Positions 8,499 to 17,383 of a stretch of 64,000 nucleotides of DNA are shown here, piece after piece (the stretch's first letter is position 1; the number at the start of each line of letters is the position of its first letter). The position numbers and the translations under genes are program-made. The stretch covers positions 186,001-250,000 of the forward strand of contig NZ_CP034363.1 of assembly GCF_007981265.1 (NCBI RefSeq), read 5' to 3'. The stretch is from Pantoea sp. CCBC3-3-1 (GTDB lineage: Bacteria; Pseudomonadota; Gammaproteobacteria; Enterobacterales; Enterobacteriaceae). The notes below the pieces were generated by a model that did no database searches, was not told where the DNA came from, and saw nothing but the letters and a program-made list of their open reading frames with translations.

Positions 8499-11400
8499 AT
8501 GCGTTTTTTGAACAGGATATTCTCACATCGCATCATTAAGACCACGATGGTCATCATTATTTTTTTGCTCATCGTGGCCGCAATTTGGTTCCTTGGTCCG
8601 TTTCTTGGGTTTGGCGAAACCCGGCCTCTGGAAAGCGTTGAGGCCCGGGCTCTCTTCATCGTGCTCGCCGTATGCTGCCTGATTGGCTTAGGGTTCAGCG
8701 TTCCCTTCTTCCTGATTGTCGCCACTACGCTCGGGGTGATTGTTTGGGTGATTGGCCCTTATCTTTTTATTGGTGATGGCTATCCGCTGAAAAGCGTTAA
8801 CGGCAGGCTGATGGTTATTAGCGTCATTGTGACCATAACACTGCTGTATGGCGTCTGGAAATTACTGCTGGCGTTGAAAAACAACCCCAAACTGCTGGAG
8901 GGATTTTTCAGCCACACAGACGAAACCAGAGCGGATGCCAATGTTTCGGAGGTGAATTCAGCCATCCGCGAAGCCGCTGACTACATCAAAAAAATCCGTC
9001 AAACTCTGCCGTGGTTTCGCCGGCTTTTTTTTCCTGAGCGGAGCGCGGACTCTCTGCCATGGTATATGGTTGTTGGTACACTGGAGGCGGGTAAAACCTC
9101 TGCGATTTTATCTTCCGGGCAACATTTCCCACTGCCGGAGCAACTCAACCGTGTTTGTAAAGAGAGCCAGCCTACAAGGAGCTGCGACTGCTGGTTTGCT
9201 AATGATGCGCTATTTATCGATACCGCAGGAAAATATGTCGAGCAGCCGCAAAGTTGCCTGCCGGAATGGCACGGCATATTAAAAGCAATTAAAAAATACC
9301 GGCCGGTGAAAGCGCTGAACGGTATTATCGTCACCCTTTCCGTTGCTGAAATTATGGGATGGAATAAAACCGAGCTGTACGATCTGTCAGCAAAGATCCG
9401 CGCTCGCCTGGACGATGCCCGTAAAGCGCTGGACGTCCGCTTTCCGGTTTATGTTTTGATTACCAAAGTTGACCAACTCGCTGGATTTACCGAATATTTT
9501 CGCAGCCTTACCGAACAGGAACGCGGGCAGCTGTGGGGCGTCACCTTTCCCTACGGCGAAGAAATGACGACCTCAATCAATGAACTGCGCGAGCGCGTTG
9601 AGTCCGAACTTACGCTGCTGGAAAACCGCCTTGAAAGAAACATGACGCTGCGCCAGCAGGAAGAGTACGACAACGCGGACAGGAAAAAAATGTATGCGCT
9701 GCCGCAGGACTTCAGAATGCTGGCACAGGGTGTGGCGGAGGTGCTGCAAAACATTTTCTTTTCTTCCCGCTATGACGAAACGCAACGCTATACCTCACTG
9801 CGCGGCGTCTATTTTGTTAGCAATCATCAGCCGGAAAATCGGGTGATGGTTAACAACATTACGCTGATGCAGAAATGGCGCAATTTTGTCAGTAATCAGC
9901 ATTCTCCCTCGCTGGCTTATTCCGCGACCTTGCAGGAAGGGAGTGATTCTTTGGTGACGGATGTCGCCTGGGGGCGGCAATATTTTCTCCGGCAGCTGTT
10001 CTCAGACATCATTATCAAAGATGCCGATCTGGTGCAGCATAATCTGCGAGTGGAATCAAAATACCGCTTCCAGAACTTGTTCGGCCATGCTCTGTGTCTT
10101 ATTACGGCCTTACTGCTGCTCAGCGGTTTATACCACAGCTATAAAAATAACGGCGAGTACCAGGCCGCGACGATGGTTAAAGTCGCCAGCCTGGAAAATG
10201 AGGTGAAAACCTTCCAGAAAAATCCCGATCGGGATCGGTTACCGATTCTGCTCAACGGGGCGCAGTACCTGCCTGAATTTGCCGGACTGGAGATACGCCA
10301 TCCTGATATAGCGTTCCGCTATGGTTTGTACACGGGTACTGAACTGGCGAAACAGGCCGACGGCCTTTATCACTATTTTCTGCGGCGATTACTGCTGCCA
10401 CCGATTGTGACTCAGGCGCATGAATCGTTGCAGTCGGCGATTCTCAATCGGGACAGCACAGAAATTTTTCACGCGCTGAAACGCTATCTGATGCTGACGG
10501 GACAGGGAGAGTTCAGTGCAGATTATCTGGTTAGCCAGACGACCCGAGCCTGGGAGGTTTCTGGCCTGATCCAGCCTTATGAAGAAAGAAGCCTGTTTGT
10601 TGCCCATCTTAACCAGCTGTTCAGCGATCCCGACTGGCGGCAGTATGGCCAGACGGTCGATAAAAACCTGATCGCGGAAGCCCGTGAGTTTCTCAACCAA
10701 ACCCCCCGGAACGAGCGTCTGTACGAACGGGTTAAAACGTTGCTACAGGCTCAAGCGCCAGAAAACCTGACGCTCGGCAAAATGACCGATGAAGAGGCCG
10801 GGCAAATTTTTACCGTTATTGATGCCGACCTCGCGAAAAACGGCATTCCGGGGCTTTTTACCTGGGAAGGCTACCACCAGGTTTTTAAAAAAAAACTCGC
10901 CGGAATACTGCGGGGGTTGCAGGATGAAGACCGCTGGATAATGGACGATTCGCCAAAGTCGGCCGCCGGTGCATCGCTGAAGATCAGCCGTACTGCGGGC
11001 GTAATCGACCCTGTGCAGGATGCGATTACCGGACTTTATCTGAAAGAATATACTCGCCAATGGCAGGATTTTTTACGCAATATCCGCCTGAAAAGCGAAG
11101 GGTTTGATCAGCGGGACATGGGTCTTTCATTTGATATTTACATGATGCGTACGCTGGTTTCTACTCAATCGCCGCTGATTAGCCTGGCGGCTCGGGCAGT
11201 AAAAGAGACCACGCTGTCCGCAGAGTTGCCTGACAGTTTGTTGGCAGGCCAGAACAGGCCGATGGTCAGCAGCCAGCTCGTGGATGCGGCATCTAAGATC
11301 GGTCTGGCCTTAGCTGCGCACGAAAAAAAGCGGCTGCGTGAAGGCGTGGATAACTATTTTATTCCACTGCGGGAATTTGTCGGTGGGATCAGCGAGAAAG

Positions 11401-12323
11401 GTGCAACGCCATCCTCAGGAACAAAGCTTGCGCAAATTATGAGCGTGTTGAACGATCAGTACACGTTGCTGGTCATTTCGGACAGCGCGATTAAAAGCGG
11501 CAATTTGCCGGTGGTATCCGACACCGGTCAGCGGCTGAGTGCTGAATCTGCCGTCTGGCCGGATCCGTTCAAATATATTATTGCGCCTTTGTTAAACGGA
11601 GCTTACCGGCGGGTCAATCATCAAATTGTATTCAGCAGCAATAAGACTATTGCAGCGGGATTGGGTGAAATCTGTCGTACAACGCTACAGGGGCGTTATC
11701 CCTTTGCGGACAACCGCGAAGAAGTCAGCCTGCTGGATTTTGAACGCTTTTTTGCCGCTGGTGGCCTGGCCGACGACTATTTTAAAAAAAATCTGGCTGA
11801 CAAAGTGGATACCAGCAGTAAGCCGTGGCGCTACAGCGGTGATATCGACACCCAGGATTCAGAGGCGCTGGATATTTTTGAACGGGCAGAAGAGATTCGC
11901 AGCGCCTTTTTCCAGAATGGCGGCAGCAAGCTGGGCATTAATTTCTCCGTAACTATTCCTTATATGGATCCCAGCATTACCCAGCTGAATCTGAATTTTG
12001 ACGGCAGCGTGATGACATACGCCCACGGTCCGGTGACGCCAAAGCGTTTTCAGTGGCCCGGAAAGCGCGCCGAGTCGGTGGTTAACATGAGCACTAAACC
12101 GCGTGTCACGCTGGAAGATAACGGCATGACCATGACCGGCCCCTGGGCGCTTATGCGCTGGCTGGATACGGTAAAAGATATCGCCACATCCGATTCCGGC
12201 CAGCCGGTGCTGATTTTCAATTTAAGCCGACGACGAATCAACGTTGAAGTGACCGGTTTAACGCATGACGATGAACTTATTATCGATTTATTAAAAAATT
12301 TCCGTTGCCCTGGCGCATTTTAG
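8499..12323 (+). CDS. tssM: T6SS inner-membrane protein TssM (IcmF family)
   Basis: Large inner-membrane scaffold of the TssJLM complex, 1274 residues. The N-terminus holds two to three hydrophobic stretches (roughly residues 8-110), a cytoplasmic NTPase-like domain with Walker A GTLEAGKT at residues 193-200, and a further membrane helix near 528-545. The long remainder is periplasmic and ends in a beta-rich part that binds TssJ (FDGSVMTYAHGPVTP region). The intact Walker A suggests a nucleotide-binding type of TssM; some family members have lost it. Start ATG 8499 lies 11 bases after tssL. Confidence 0.94.
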   Translation: MRFLNRIFSHRIIKTTMVIIIFLLIVAAIWFLGPFLGFGETRPLESVEARALFIVLAVCCLIGLGFSVPFFLIVATTLGVIVWVIGPYLFIGDGYPLKSVNGRLMVISVIVTITLLYGVWKLLLALKNNPKLLEGFFSHTDETRADANVSEVNSAIREAADYIKKIRQTLPWFRRLFFPERSADSLPWYMVVGTLEAGKTSAILSSGQHFPLPEQLNRVCKESQPTRSCDCWFANDALFIDTAGKYVEQPQSCLPEWHGILKAIKKYRPVKALNGIIVTLSVAEIMGWNKTELYDLSAKIRARLDDARKALDVRFPVYVLITKVDQLAGFTEYFRSLTEQERGQLWGVTFPYGEEMTTSINELRERVESELTLLENRLERNMTLRQQEEYDNADRKKMYALPQDFRMLAQGVAEVLQNIFFSSRYDETQRYTSLRGVYFVSNHQPENRVMVNNITLMQKWRNFVSNQHSPSLAYSATLQEGSDSLVTDVAWGRQYFLRQLFSDIIIKDADLVQHNLRVESKYRFQNLFGHALCLITALLLLSGLYHSYKNNGEYQAATMVKVASLENEVKTFQKNPDRDRLPILLNGAQYLPEFAGLEIRHPDIAFRYGLYTGTELAKQADGLYHYFLRRLLLPPIVTQAHESLQSAILNRDSTEIFHALKRYLMLTGQGEFSADYLVSQTTRAWEVSGLIQPYEERSLFVAHLNQLFSDPDWRQYGQTVDKNLIAEAREFLNQTPRNERLYERVKTLLQAQAPENLTLGKMTDEEAGQIFTVIDADLAKNGIPGLFTWEGYHQVFKKKLAGILRGLQDEDRWIMDDSPKSAAGASLKISRTAGVIDPVQDAITGLYLKEYTRQWQDFLRNIRLKSEGFDQRDMGLSFDIYMMRTLVSTQSPLISLAARAVKETTLSAELPDSLLAGQNRPMVSSQLVDAASKIGLALAAHEKKRLREGVDNYFIPLREFVGGISEKGATPSSGTKLAQIMSVLNDQYTLLVISDSAIKSGNLPVVSDTGQRLSAESAVWPDPFKYIIAPLLNGAYRRVNHQIVFSSNKTIAAGLGEICRTTLQGRYPFADNREEVSLLDFERFFAAGGLADDYFKKNLADKVDTSSKPWRYSGDIDTQDSEALDIFERAEEIRSAFFQNGGSKLGINFSVTIPYMDPSITQLNLNFDGSVMTYAHGPVTPKRFQWPGKRAESVVNMSTKPRVTLEDNGMTMTGPWALMRWLDTVKDIATSDSGQPVLIFNLSRRRINVEVTGLTHDDELIIDLLKNFRCPGAF

Positions 12324-12372
12324 TGCCGGCGAATTAAGGAGTCTTACCGATTTTGTAATCAGGATGAGCGAA

Positions 12373-12397
12373 GCGACAAACCCCGTCTGGCTGTCGC
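12373..12397 (+). other. hairpin in the tssM-vgrG gap
   Basis: GCGACA (12373-12378) and TGTCGC (12392-12397) are complementary and flank a 13-base loop in the 105-bp gap between tssM and vgrG. No T-run follows. It may be an mRNA structure tuning vgrG output; no function can be read from it directly. Confidence 0.35.
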
Positions 12398-12428
12398 ATG
12401 GAATATTAACCACGGATTAGGTATTGAT

Positions 12429-14819
12429 ATGGCGAGAACGATTACTTTAAGCAGTTCGGCTATGCCTGTTTTGCTGGGCGAGCCGGCTTTAGTATTAACT
12501 AAACTCGAAGGAGAGGAAGCCTTCTCCACTCTCTACTCCTATACGCTGACGGTGAAGACGCCTGCCAATTCGTTAATTCCCTGGCAGTCGGCATCGAATG
12601 TCGATATCAAGGCGTTGATCGGTAAAGAGATGACCATCTCCATTGAGCTTGACGGTAATGGCCTTGATGAACTGCTAAACATTGGCGGCGGGACGCGTGA
12701 AATTTCGGGCCTGGTACAGCAAGCAAGATTTTTAGGACGCGATGCCAACCAGGCACTATTTGAAATTATCATCAGGCCCTGGCTTTATCTCACTGAACTC
12801 ACCTCTGACTTTAAAATCTTCCAGCAGAAAACGGTAGAGGAGATTATTGATGAGGTACTGGCTGATTATAATTTTCCGGTTGAAAAACGGTTAACCGGCA
12901 GCTATCCCTCGTTGGATTTTCAGGTGCAATATGGGGAAACCGATTTCAACTTCATTGAGCGGTTGATGGAAGAGTGGGGTATTTACTGGTTTTTTGAGCA
13001 CCAGGATCAGAAACACAAGCTGGTGCTGGTGGATCATGTCGGTGCGCACAAACGTTTTATCAGTGAAGCCTACCATGTTATTCACTATGTCCCGGATGAA
13101 CCCAAAGCTGACCAGGAATACATTACCCGCTTTGCTTTCCAGGAAACCATTACTTCCGGTAAGTGGTATACCAACGATTACGACTTTACCAAATCCCGCG
13201 CGGACATTTCGGCAGCTGACAGCAAACCCCGGCAGACCAGCTTTAATGAAATGGAAGTTTATCACTGGCCTGGCGATTACGATCAACCTGATATTGGCGA
13301 ACAGCTGGCAAAAGTGCGGATGGAAGAGCAGGGGGCGGTGGGTTCCCGTGCTTACGGCTCTGGCGAACTGCGAGGCATTGTCTGCGGCAGCAATTTCGAA
13401 CTGCAAGACTGCCCGTTAGAGAAAGCGAACCGTGAATACATGGTCATTTCCAGCAATCTGGTGATTACCGAAGTCAGCCAGGTTACCGGAAGTGGTGAAT
13501 TCAGCTACGCCTGCGATTTTATCGTTCAGCCCACCACGAAAATTTACCGTCATCCTCAACAGGCTACCCGGCCAAAAACCACCGGTCCGCAGACCGCTAT
13601 CGTCGTGGGCCCACCGGGTGAAGATATCTGGACTGATACCTATGGCCGCATCAAGGTTCGCTTTTTATGGGACCGTTATGGCGTCAATCGGGAAACTGAC
13701 TCCTGCTGGATCCGTGTCAGTCAGGCCTGGGCAGGCAATAATTTTGGCGGCATCTACATTCCCCGGGTTGGACACGAGGTGATCGTTGATTTTATCAATG
13801 GCGATCCCGATCGTCCGTTGGTGATTGGCAGTTTATATAACAACGTGACGATGCCGCCCTGGGATTTACCGCAAAATGCGACACAAAGCGGGCTGGTTAG
13901 CCGCACGGTTGGCGGGGGGCGTACCAACTTTAACGGGATCCAGTTTGAAGATAAAAATGGACTCGAACAGTACTGGGAGCAGGCCGAGCGTGATATGTCA
14001 CGCCTTACCAAGCGTAATGAGTCGCAGCTAATCGGTGTGAATTCCGATATTACGGTTGGCGCAGCACGGGCGTTGACCGTCGGGGCTTCCAACACCCGGC
14101 AAATCGGTATTAATGAAACGACGACGATTGGCGGTAATAGCGGATTGACCGTGGGAGGCGCGGCAAGCATCAATGTGGCGGCGACGCAGACAGTGGCGAT
14201 TGGTGGTGCCCAGTCAGTATCCGTTGGCGGCGCCTGCGGCCTTAACGTAGGTGGTGCGGCGATGACCAATGTAGGCGGCTACTATTCGCTGGCTGCTGGC
14301 GGTGCCGCGGCGATCGTTGTTGGCGGCGAACTCTGTATTTCTGCGAGTAAAATTAAACTCGTCGCCAGTCATATCGTTATTCAGGGCGGCCAGGTTGATA
14401 TCAATCCAGGCGACAGCTGCTGCTGTTGTGGCAGCGGCAGTGGCGGGGGCGGCGGTGCCGTTGCCGGCATACCCAGCCTGTCGCCATTTGCCTTTGTCGG
14501 ATTGTCTCTACCGTTACCTTCGTTGCCAATCGTTGTCCCCAATCCGGAAGTGACTGTAACCGAGACGCCAACAGTAACGCCGACAGTGACACCGACGCCG
14601 ACGCCAACAGTGACGCCAACACCGACAGTGACGCCGACGCCAACACCAACAGTAACGCCAACGCCGGTCATAACCACTCCGGAACCCCGTGCTATTTTCA
14701 CTGGTACACGTTCTCCTGGAGTGACGCAATCTCCTGAATATACAGGAAATAAGGAAAGTCAGGCGTCACCGGAAGAGGCTATTTTCAAGCGCGCAAGCAT
14801 GGATGATGAGAAAGACTAA
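12429..14819 (+). CDS. vgrG: T6SS spike protein VgrG (TssI) with Cys, Gly and Pro-Thr rich tail
   Basis: Trimeric puncturing spike that sits on Hcp and carries the PAAR tip and effectors. In order: gp27-like base (QYGETDFNFIERLMEEWGIY near residues 160-180), gp5-like OB fold (DTYGRIKVRFLWDRYGVNRE, about 400-420; PRVGHEVIVDFINGDPDRPL), and a beta-helix of GG-rich repeats to about residue 660. The tail is unusual: four cysteines in a row (664-667), a glycine run, then about 34 residues of alternating Pro and Thr/Val (713-746) and an acidic end. No known toxin domain is recognisable in the tail, which may be a flexible adaptor or cargo-binding segment. ATG 12429 starts the conserved N-terminus. 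Confidence 0.93.
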   Translation: MARTITLSSSAMPVLLGEPALVLTKLEGEEAFSTLYSYTLTVKTPANSLIPWQSASNVDIKALIGKEMTISIELDGNGLDELLNIGGGTREISGLVQQARFLGRDANQALFEIIIRPWLYLTELTSDFKIFQQKTVEEIIDEVLADYNFPVEKRLTGSYPSLDFQVQYGETDFNFIERLMEEWGIYWFFEHQDQKHKLVLVDHVGAHKRFISEAYHVIHYVPDEPKADQEYITRFAFQETITSGKWYTNDYDFTKSRADISAADSKPRQTSFNEMEVYHWPGDYDQPDIGEQLAKVRMEEQGAVGSRAYGSGELRGIVCGSNFELQDCPLEKANREYMVISSNLVITEVSQVTGSGEFSYACDFIVQPTTKIYRHPQQATRPKTTGPQTAIVVGPPGEDIWTDTYGRIKVRFLWDRYGVNRETDSCWIRVSQAWAGNNFGGIYIPRVGHEVIVDFINGDPDRPLVIGSLYNNVTMPPWDLPQNATQSGLVSRTVGGGRTNFNGIQFEDKNGLEQYWEQAERDMSRLTKRNESQLIGVNSDITVGAARALTVGASNTRQIGINETTTIGGNSGLTVGGAASINVAATQTVAIGGAQSVSVGGACGLNVGGAAMTNVGGYYSLAAGGAAAIVVGGELCISASKIKLVASHIVIQGGQVDINPGDSCCCCGSGSGGGGGAVAGIPSLSPFAFVGLSLPLPSLPIVVPNPEVTVTETPTVTPTVTPTPTPTVTPTPTVTPTPTPTVTPTPVITTPEPRAIFTGTRSPGVTQSPEYTGNKESQASPEEAIFKRASMDDEKD
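14565..14666 (+). repeat. degenerate short tandem repeat encoding the Pro-Thr tail of VgrG
   Basis: About 100 bases are built from units like ACGCCAACAGTGACGCCGAC, alternating Thr and Pro codons with synonymous changes. All copies stay in frame with vgrG and encode a TPTVTP-type linker. Such tracts can change length by slippage or recombination in multiples of six or more bases, so length may differ between strains. Confidence 0.75.
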
Positions 14820-14883
14820 TCCGTTTCTGGCAGCGCTTAATCGGCAGGCTAAAACCTTACACTGTAATAAATCGAGGTGAGAT

Positions 14884-15150
14884 ATGACATGTTGTGCAGC
14901 CAGAGTCGGTGACGCAACCGGACATGGCGGATCCATTGTCAGCGGCTCCGCTAATGTAACGATTAACGGCTGCCCGGCAGCCGGCCTTGGCGCAAGTGCC
15001 ACAGTTTGTGCGTTTCATGGCGGAGCCGCCATAGCAAGTGGTTCAGGTAGCGTTTTTGTCAACAAATGCAATGCAGCGAGGATAGGCGATGTAACCGGCT
15101 GCGGAGCACCGATCGCAAGTGGATCCGGCAACGTCATTGTTGGAGGTTAA
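14884..15150 (+). CDS. PAAR-repeat spike tip protein
   Basis: Small protein (88 residues) forming the sharp tip on VgrG. It has the pattern of PAAR proteins: RVGDATGHGGSIVSGS, then NGCPAAGLG and a second RIGDVTGCGAPIASGS block, with conserved His and Cys that bind a metal at the point. It is a bare PAAR domain with no C-terminal effector. ATG 14884 follows GAGGTGAGAT. Position directly after vgrG shows that the two act as a pair; the next gene follows after three bases. Confidence 0.92.
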   Translation: MTCCAARVGDATGHGGSIVSGSANVTINGCPAAGLGASATVCAFHGGAAIASGSGSVFVNKCNAARIGDVTGCGAPIASGSGNVIVGG

Positions 15151-15153
15151 CGC

Positions 15154-15990
15154 ATGCAGTTACTCATGACCTGGCCCACTACAGGATCCGCTTTTACGTT
15201 GAACGAAGCGTATTCGGTCGATCGTCCTGCCTGTTTTAACGTCCTGAGCGGCCGGTTTGACGAGGCTCAGCCCGTTGATGCGGCCTGGTTTTATCTCACG
15301 GCAGACGGGCCGGTCATTTTTAATACCTGCCAGACCGTGGTTTGCCTGGTTGATGGTGTTGAAATCGCAGAAGGGCAAAGACAGCTCTTAAAGCCTGGCA
15401 GCGTCATTCAACTGGGGCACTTTACCTTTGAAATCCTCGCCAGCACTGAGCGGGCTGCGCAGGAGGCCCTGCTGCACAGCCTTCTCGATTTGCAAAATGA
15501 TGAAGAAAACCCCGGTTATACCGTGCCGGAAATTGACGCTATTTTGCCAAACGGCGGCCATTATACTGGCGATCTTCGCTATTTTAATGACGTTCCGGAG
15601 GCCGATGAGGCTGAGCCCGACGTATTAAAAAAACTCGAAGTTGAGTACAAGAAATTCCTTATTTGGGGGGAACAAAATCGTAACTTCTTTGATAAGGGCG
15701 CCGGGCTAAATAATAAACTTCCCGGAAGTGATGCCTGTTTTGAGGCGGTTCGGGAAGAGATGAAGGCCAGAACGCTGACCGAATGTATTATCGAAGCACC
15801 TTCATTAATTGATAAGGTCTGGGAAGAATTAAAAATTGAAGAAAGCGACAATTCACTTTTAGGTGAAGAAGAAAAAACGGACATTTTAAAAGCGCTGGCA
15901 CCGGATAATATTGCCTCTCGCGAGAAGCAGCCTGTGCCGGAGCTGGTGTTTCAGGATCTGTATAAAATTGGACTGGACAGTCTTTATTAA
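15154..15990 (+). CDS. T6SS-associated FHA-like protein (TagH/ImpI type)
   Basis: A 278-residue cytoplasmic protein with a beta-rich N-terminal third (about residues 1-100) patterned like an FHA domain, with VCLVDGVEIAEGQ and LLKPGSVIQLGHFTFEIL. The C-terminal part is acidic and helical and ends VFQDLYKIGLDSLY. Position among vgrG, tagJ and tssE supports a T6SS accessory role; Fha proteins in other systems switch assembly on after threonine phosphorylation. Classical phosphothreonine-binding residues are not obvious, and no kinase or phosphatase gene (ppkA, pppA) is in the window. The assignment rests on context and fold-like pattern. TTGGAGG precedes ATG 15154. Confidence 0.7.
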   Translation: MQLLMTWPTTGSAFTLNEAYSVDRPACFNVLSGRFDEAQPVDAAWFYLTADGPVIFNTCQTVVCLVDGVEIAEGQRQLLKPGSVIQLGHFTFEILASTERAAQEALLHSLLDLQNDEENPGYTVPEIDAILPNGGHYTGDLRYFNDVPEADEAEPDVLKKLEVEYKKFLIWGEQNRNFFDKGAGLNNKLPGSDACFEAVREEMKARTLTECIIEAPSLIDKVWEELKIEESDNSLLGEEEKTDILKALAPDNIASREKQPVPELVFQDLYKIGLDSLY

Positions 15991-16007
15991 CCTATGGACA
16001 GGTAACT

Positions 16008-16805
16008 ATGCGTGATGCGACCTCGTTAACCGAATTACTGAAAACAGCGCAGCTTAGCGAGCTGCTGGCTGATGTCTCAGCACAAGTCAGAGCGAAACCC
16101 GACGATGTTTTGCTGCGTCAGACCTTATTTAAGCTCTGTTGCATAGAAGGGCTGTGGGAAAAAGCACTCATGCAGCTACAAACGCTTCAGCTGATGGAAG
16201 AGGTAGCGCCACAGCTAACTGAACTGCACAAAAATCTTATTTTCAGCGAGCTGATCAGAGAAAGCGTGCTGGCTGGCGAGCGTCAGGCCGCGCTGCTGGA
16301 AGAACCCGGGCCGGAATGGATGGCGCTGTTACATCAGGCCAACAAGCTGAACCGGCAACAGGAAGAGGAGCGTGCGGAGACGCTGCGCTTACAGGCTTTC
16401 GATTTGGCGACGGAAAGCGCAGGCTACAGCGAAACAACCGGTCAGTTCTCCTGGATAGCCGACAGCGATGGACGTATTGGACCCGCCTGTGAATTTATCA
16501 GCGCGGGTGGCTATCGGCAGGTGCCTTTTTCTTTACTGCGATCGTTAAGCGTTATGCCACCGAAGGATCTGTTAGATCTGATCTGGACGCCTGCGCACCT
16601 CAACATTAACGGCGATCTGCACTACGGCTATGTTCCCGCTCGTTATCCTTTAACCGCCGGCGCCTCGCAGGACGTGAAGCTGGGACTGCGAACGGAGTGG
16701 GTGGATGTTTTTGGCGTGTTATCGACAGGCGTGGGCCGAAAAATGTTGATTACCGATGGTGGCGAATTTTCTCTGCTGGAAGTCTCCAACATCACCTTTG
16801 CATAG
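16008..16805 (+). CDS. tagJ: T6SS accessory protein TagJ (ImpE/SciE family)
   Basis: Accessory component of 265 residues. The N-terminal half is helical and repeat-like (LLADVSAQVRAKPDDVLLRQ and EGLWEKALMQLQTL), and the C-terminal half carries the ImpE-type SWIADSDGRIGPACEFI and LWTPAHLNI-like segment (LIWTPAHLNINGDLHYGYVP). In other species TagJ binds the N-terminus of TssB and helps ClpV-mediated sheath recycling, which fits clpV and tssB in the same cluster. The gene sits directly before tssE, an order common in ImpE-containing clusters. ATG 16008 is preceded by GGACAGGTAAC. Confidence 0.85.
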   Translation: MRDATSLTELLKTAQLSELLADVSAQVRAKPDDVLLRQTLFKLCCIEGLWEKALMQLQTLQLMEEVAPQLTELHKNLIFSELIRESVLAGERQAALLEEPGPEWMALLHQANKLNRQQEEERAETLRLQAFDLATESAGYSETTGQFSWIADSDGRIGPACEFISAGGYRQVPFSLLRSLSVMPPKDLLDLIWTPAHLNINGDLHYGYVPARYPLTAGASQDVKLGLRTEWVDVFGVLSTGVGRKMLITDGGEFSLLEVSNITFA

Positions 16806-16816
16806 CGAATCTGCTG

Positions 16817-17305
16817 ATGGAAAAAAAACGGCCCTGGTCGCCCACTTTGCTGCAAAGGTTACTGGATGAAGAGCCTAAAAAGCAGCAGGAAAGTTATGAC
16901 GCCTTCTTTTTTACCGCCGACAACCTGCGTGCCGTGGTGCAAACAGAGATTGGCTGCCTGCTAAATAACACCAATATTGAAGAGCAGCTGGATGAAAATC
17001 GTTACCCGCAGGTTATCGAATCGGTCATTAATTATGGCGTTTCTCCGCTGGTGGGAAAGTATGCTAACCATCATAACTGGGCATTAATTGAAAAGAATAT
17101 CCGGAACGCGTTATTACGTTTCGAACCAAGAATCATTCCGGAATCGCTGCTGGTGCGTCCCCTGATAACGAAAGCGCATCCCGGAAACAACGGTATGGTG
17201 CTGTTTGAAATCCGCGGGTTAATTTACTGGCAGCCTCATCCGATCGACCTCTGTATCAGCGGGGCTTACGATACCGAAACGGCAAAAGTCGATCTGAAAT
17301 CTTGA
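16817..17305 (+). CDS. tssE: T6SS baseplate wedge protein TssE (gp25-like)
   Basis: Baseplate protein of 162 residues related to phage T4 gp25, which triggers sheath polymerisation. It has the typical RPWSPTLLQRLLDEEP start, VIESVINYGVSPLVGKY in the middle and IRNALLRFEPRIIPESLLV, which includes the gp25 core E-P-R-I pattern. ATG 16817 lies 11 bases after tagJ; longer frames would overlap tagJ. It is the last T6SS gene, followed by a terminator-like hairpin. The partners TssF and TssG are not in the window and probably lie to the left. Confidence 0.9.
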   Translation: MEKKRPWSPTLLQRLLDEEPKKQQESYDAFFFTADNLRAVVQTEIGCLLNNTNIEEQLDENRYPQVIESVINYGVSPLVGKYANHHNWALIEKNIRNALLRFEPRIIPESLLVRPLITKAHPGNNGMVLFEIRGLIYWQPHPIDLCISGAYDTETAKVDLKS

Positions 17306-17308
17306 TAA

Positions 17309-17329
17309 GGGCGATTTATCGCCCCTTTT
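17309..17329 (+). terminator. rho-independent terminator after tssE
   Basis: GGGCGAT (17309-17315) pairs with ATCGCCC (17318-17324), followed by CTTTTC. It begins four bases after the tssE stop and plausibly ends the T6SS transcript. Confidence 0.75.
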
Positions 17330-17383
17330 CATCTTCCCCGGCGAGTGTTTAAATCCCCTGACGATAAAAATTCAGGAGGACCT

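Noticed and set aside
14565-14666. Possible CRISPR-like array
   Set aside because: Units are short and contiguous with no unique spacers; they encode the VgrG tail.
14381-14701. Val-Gly-Thr repeat protein on the strand opposite the vgrG tail
   Set aside because: It is the mirror of the Pro-Thr repeat in vgrG, without its own start signals.
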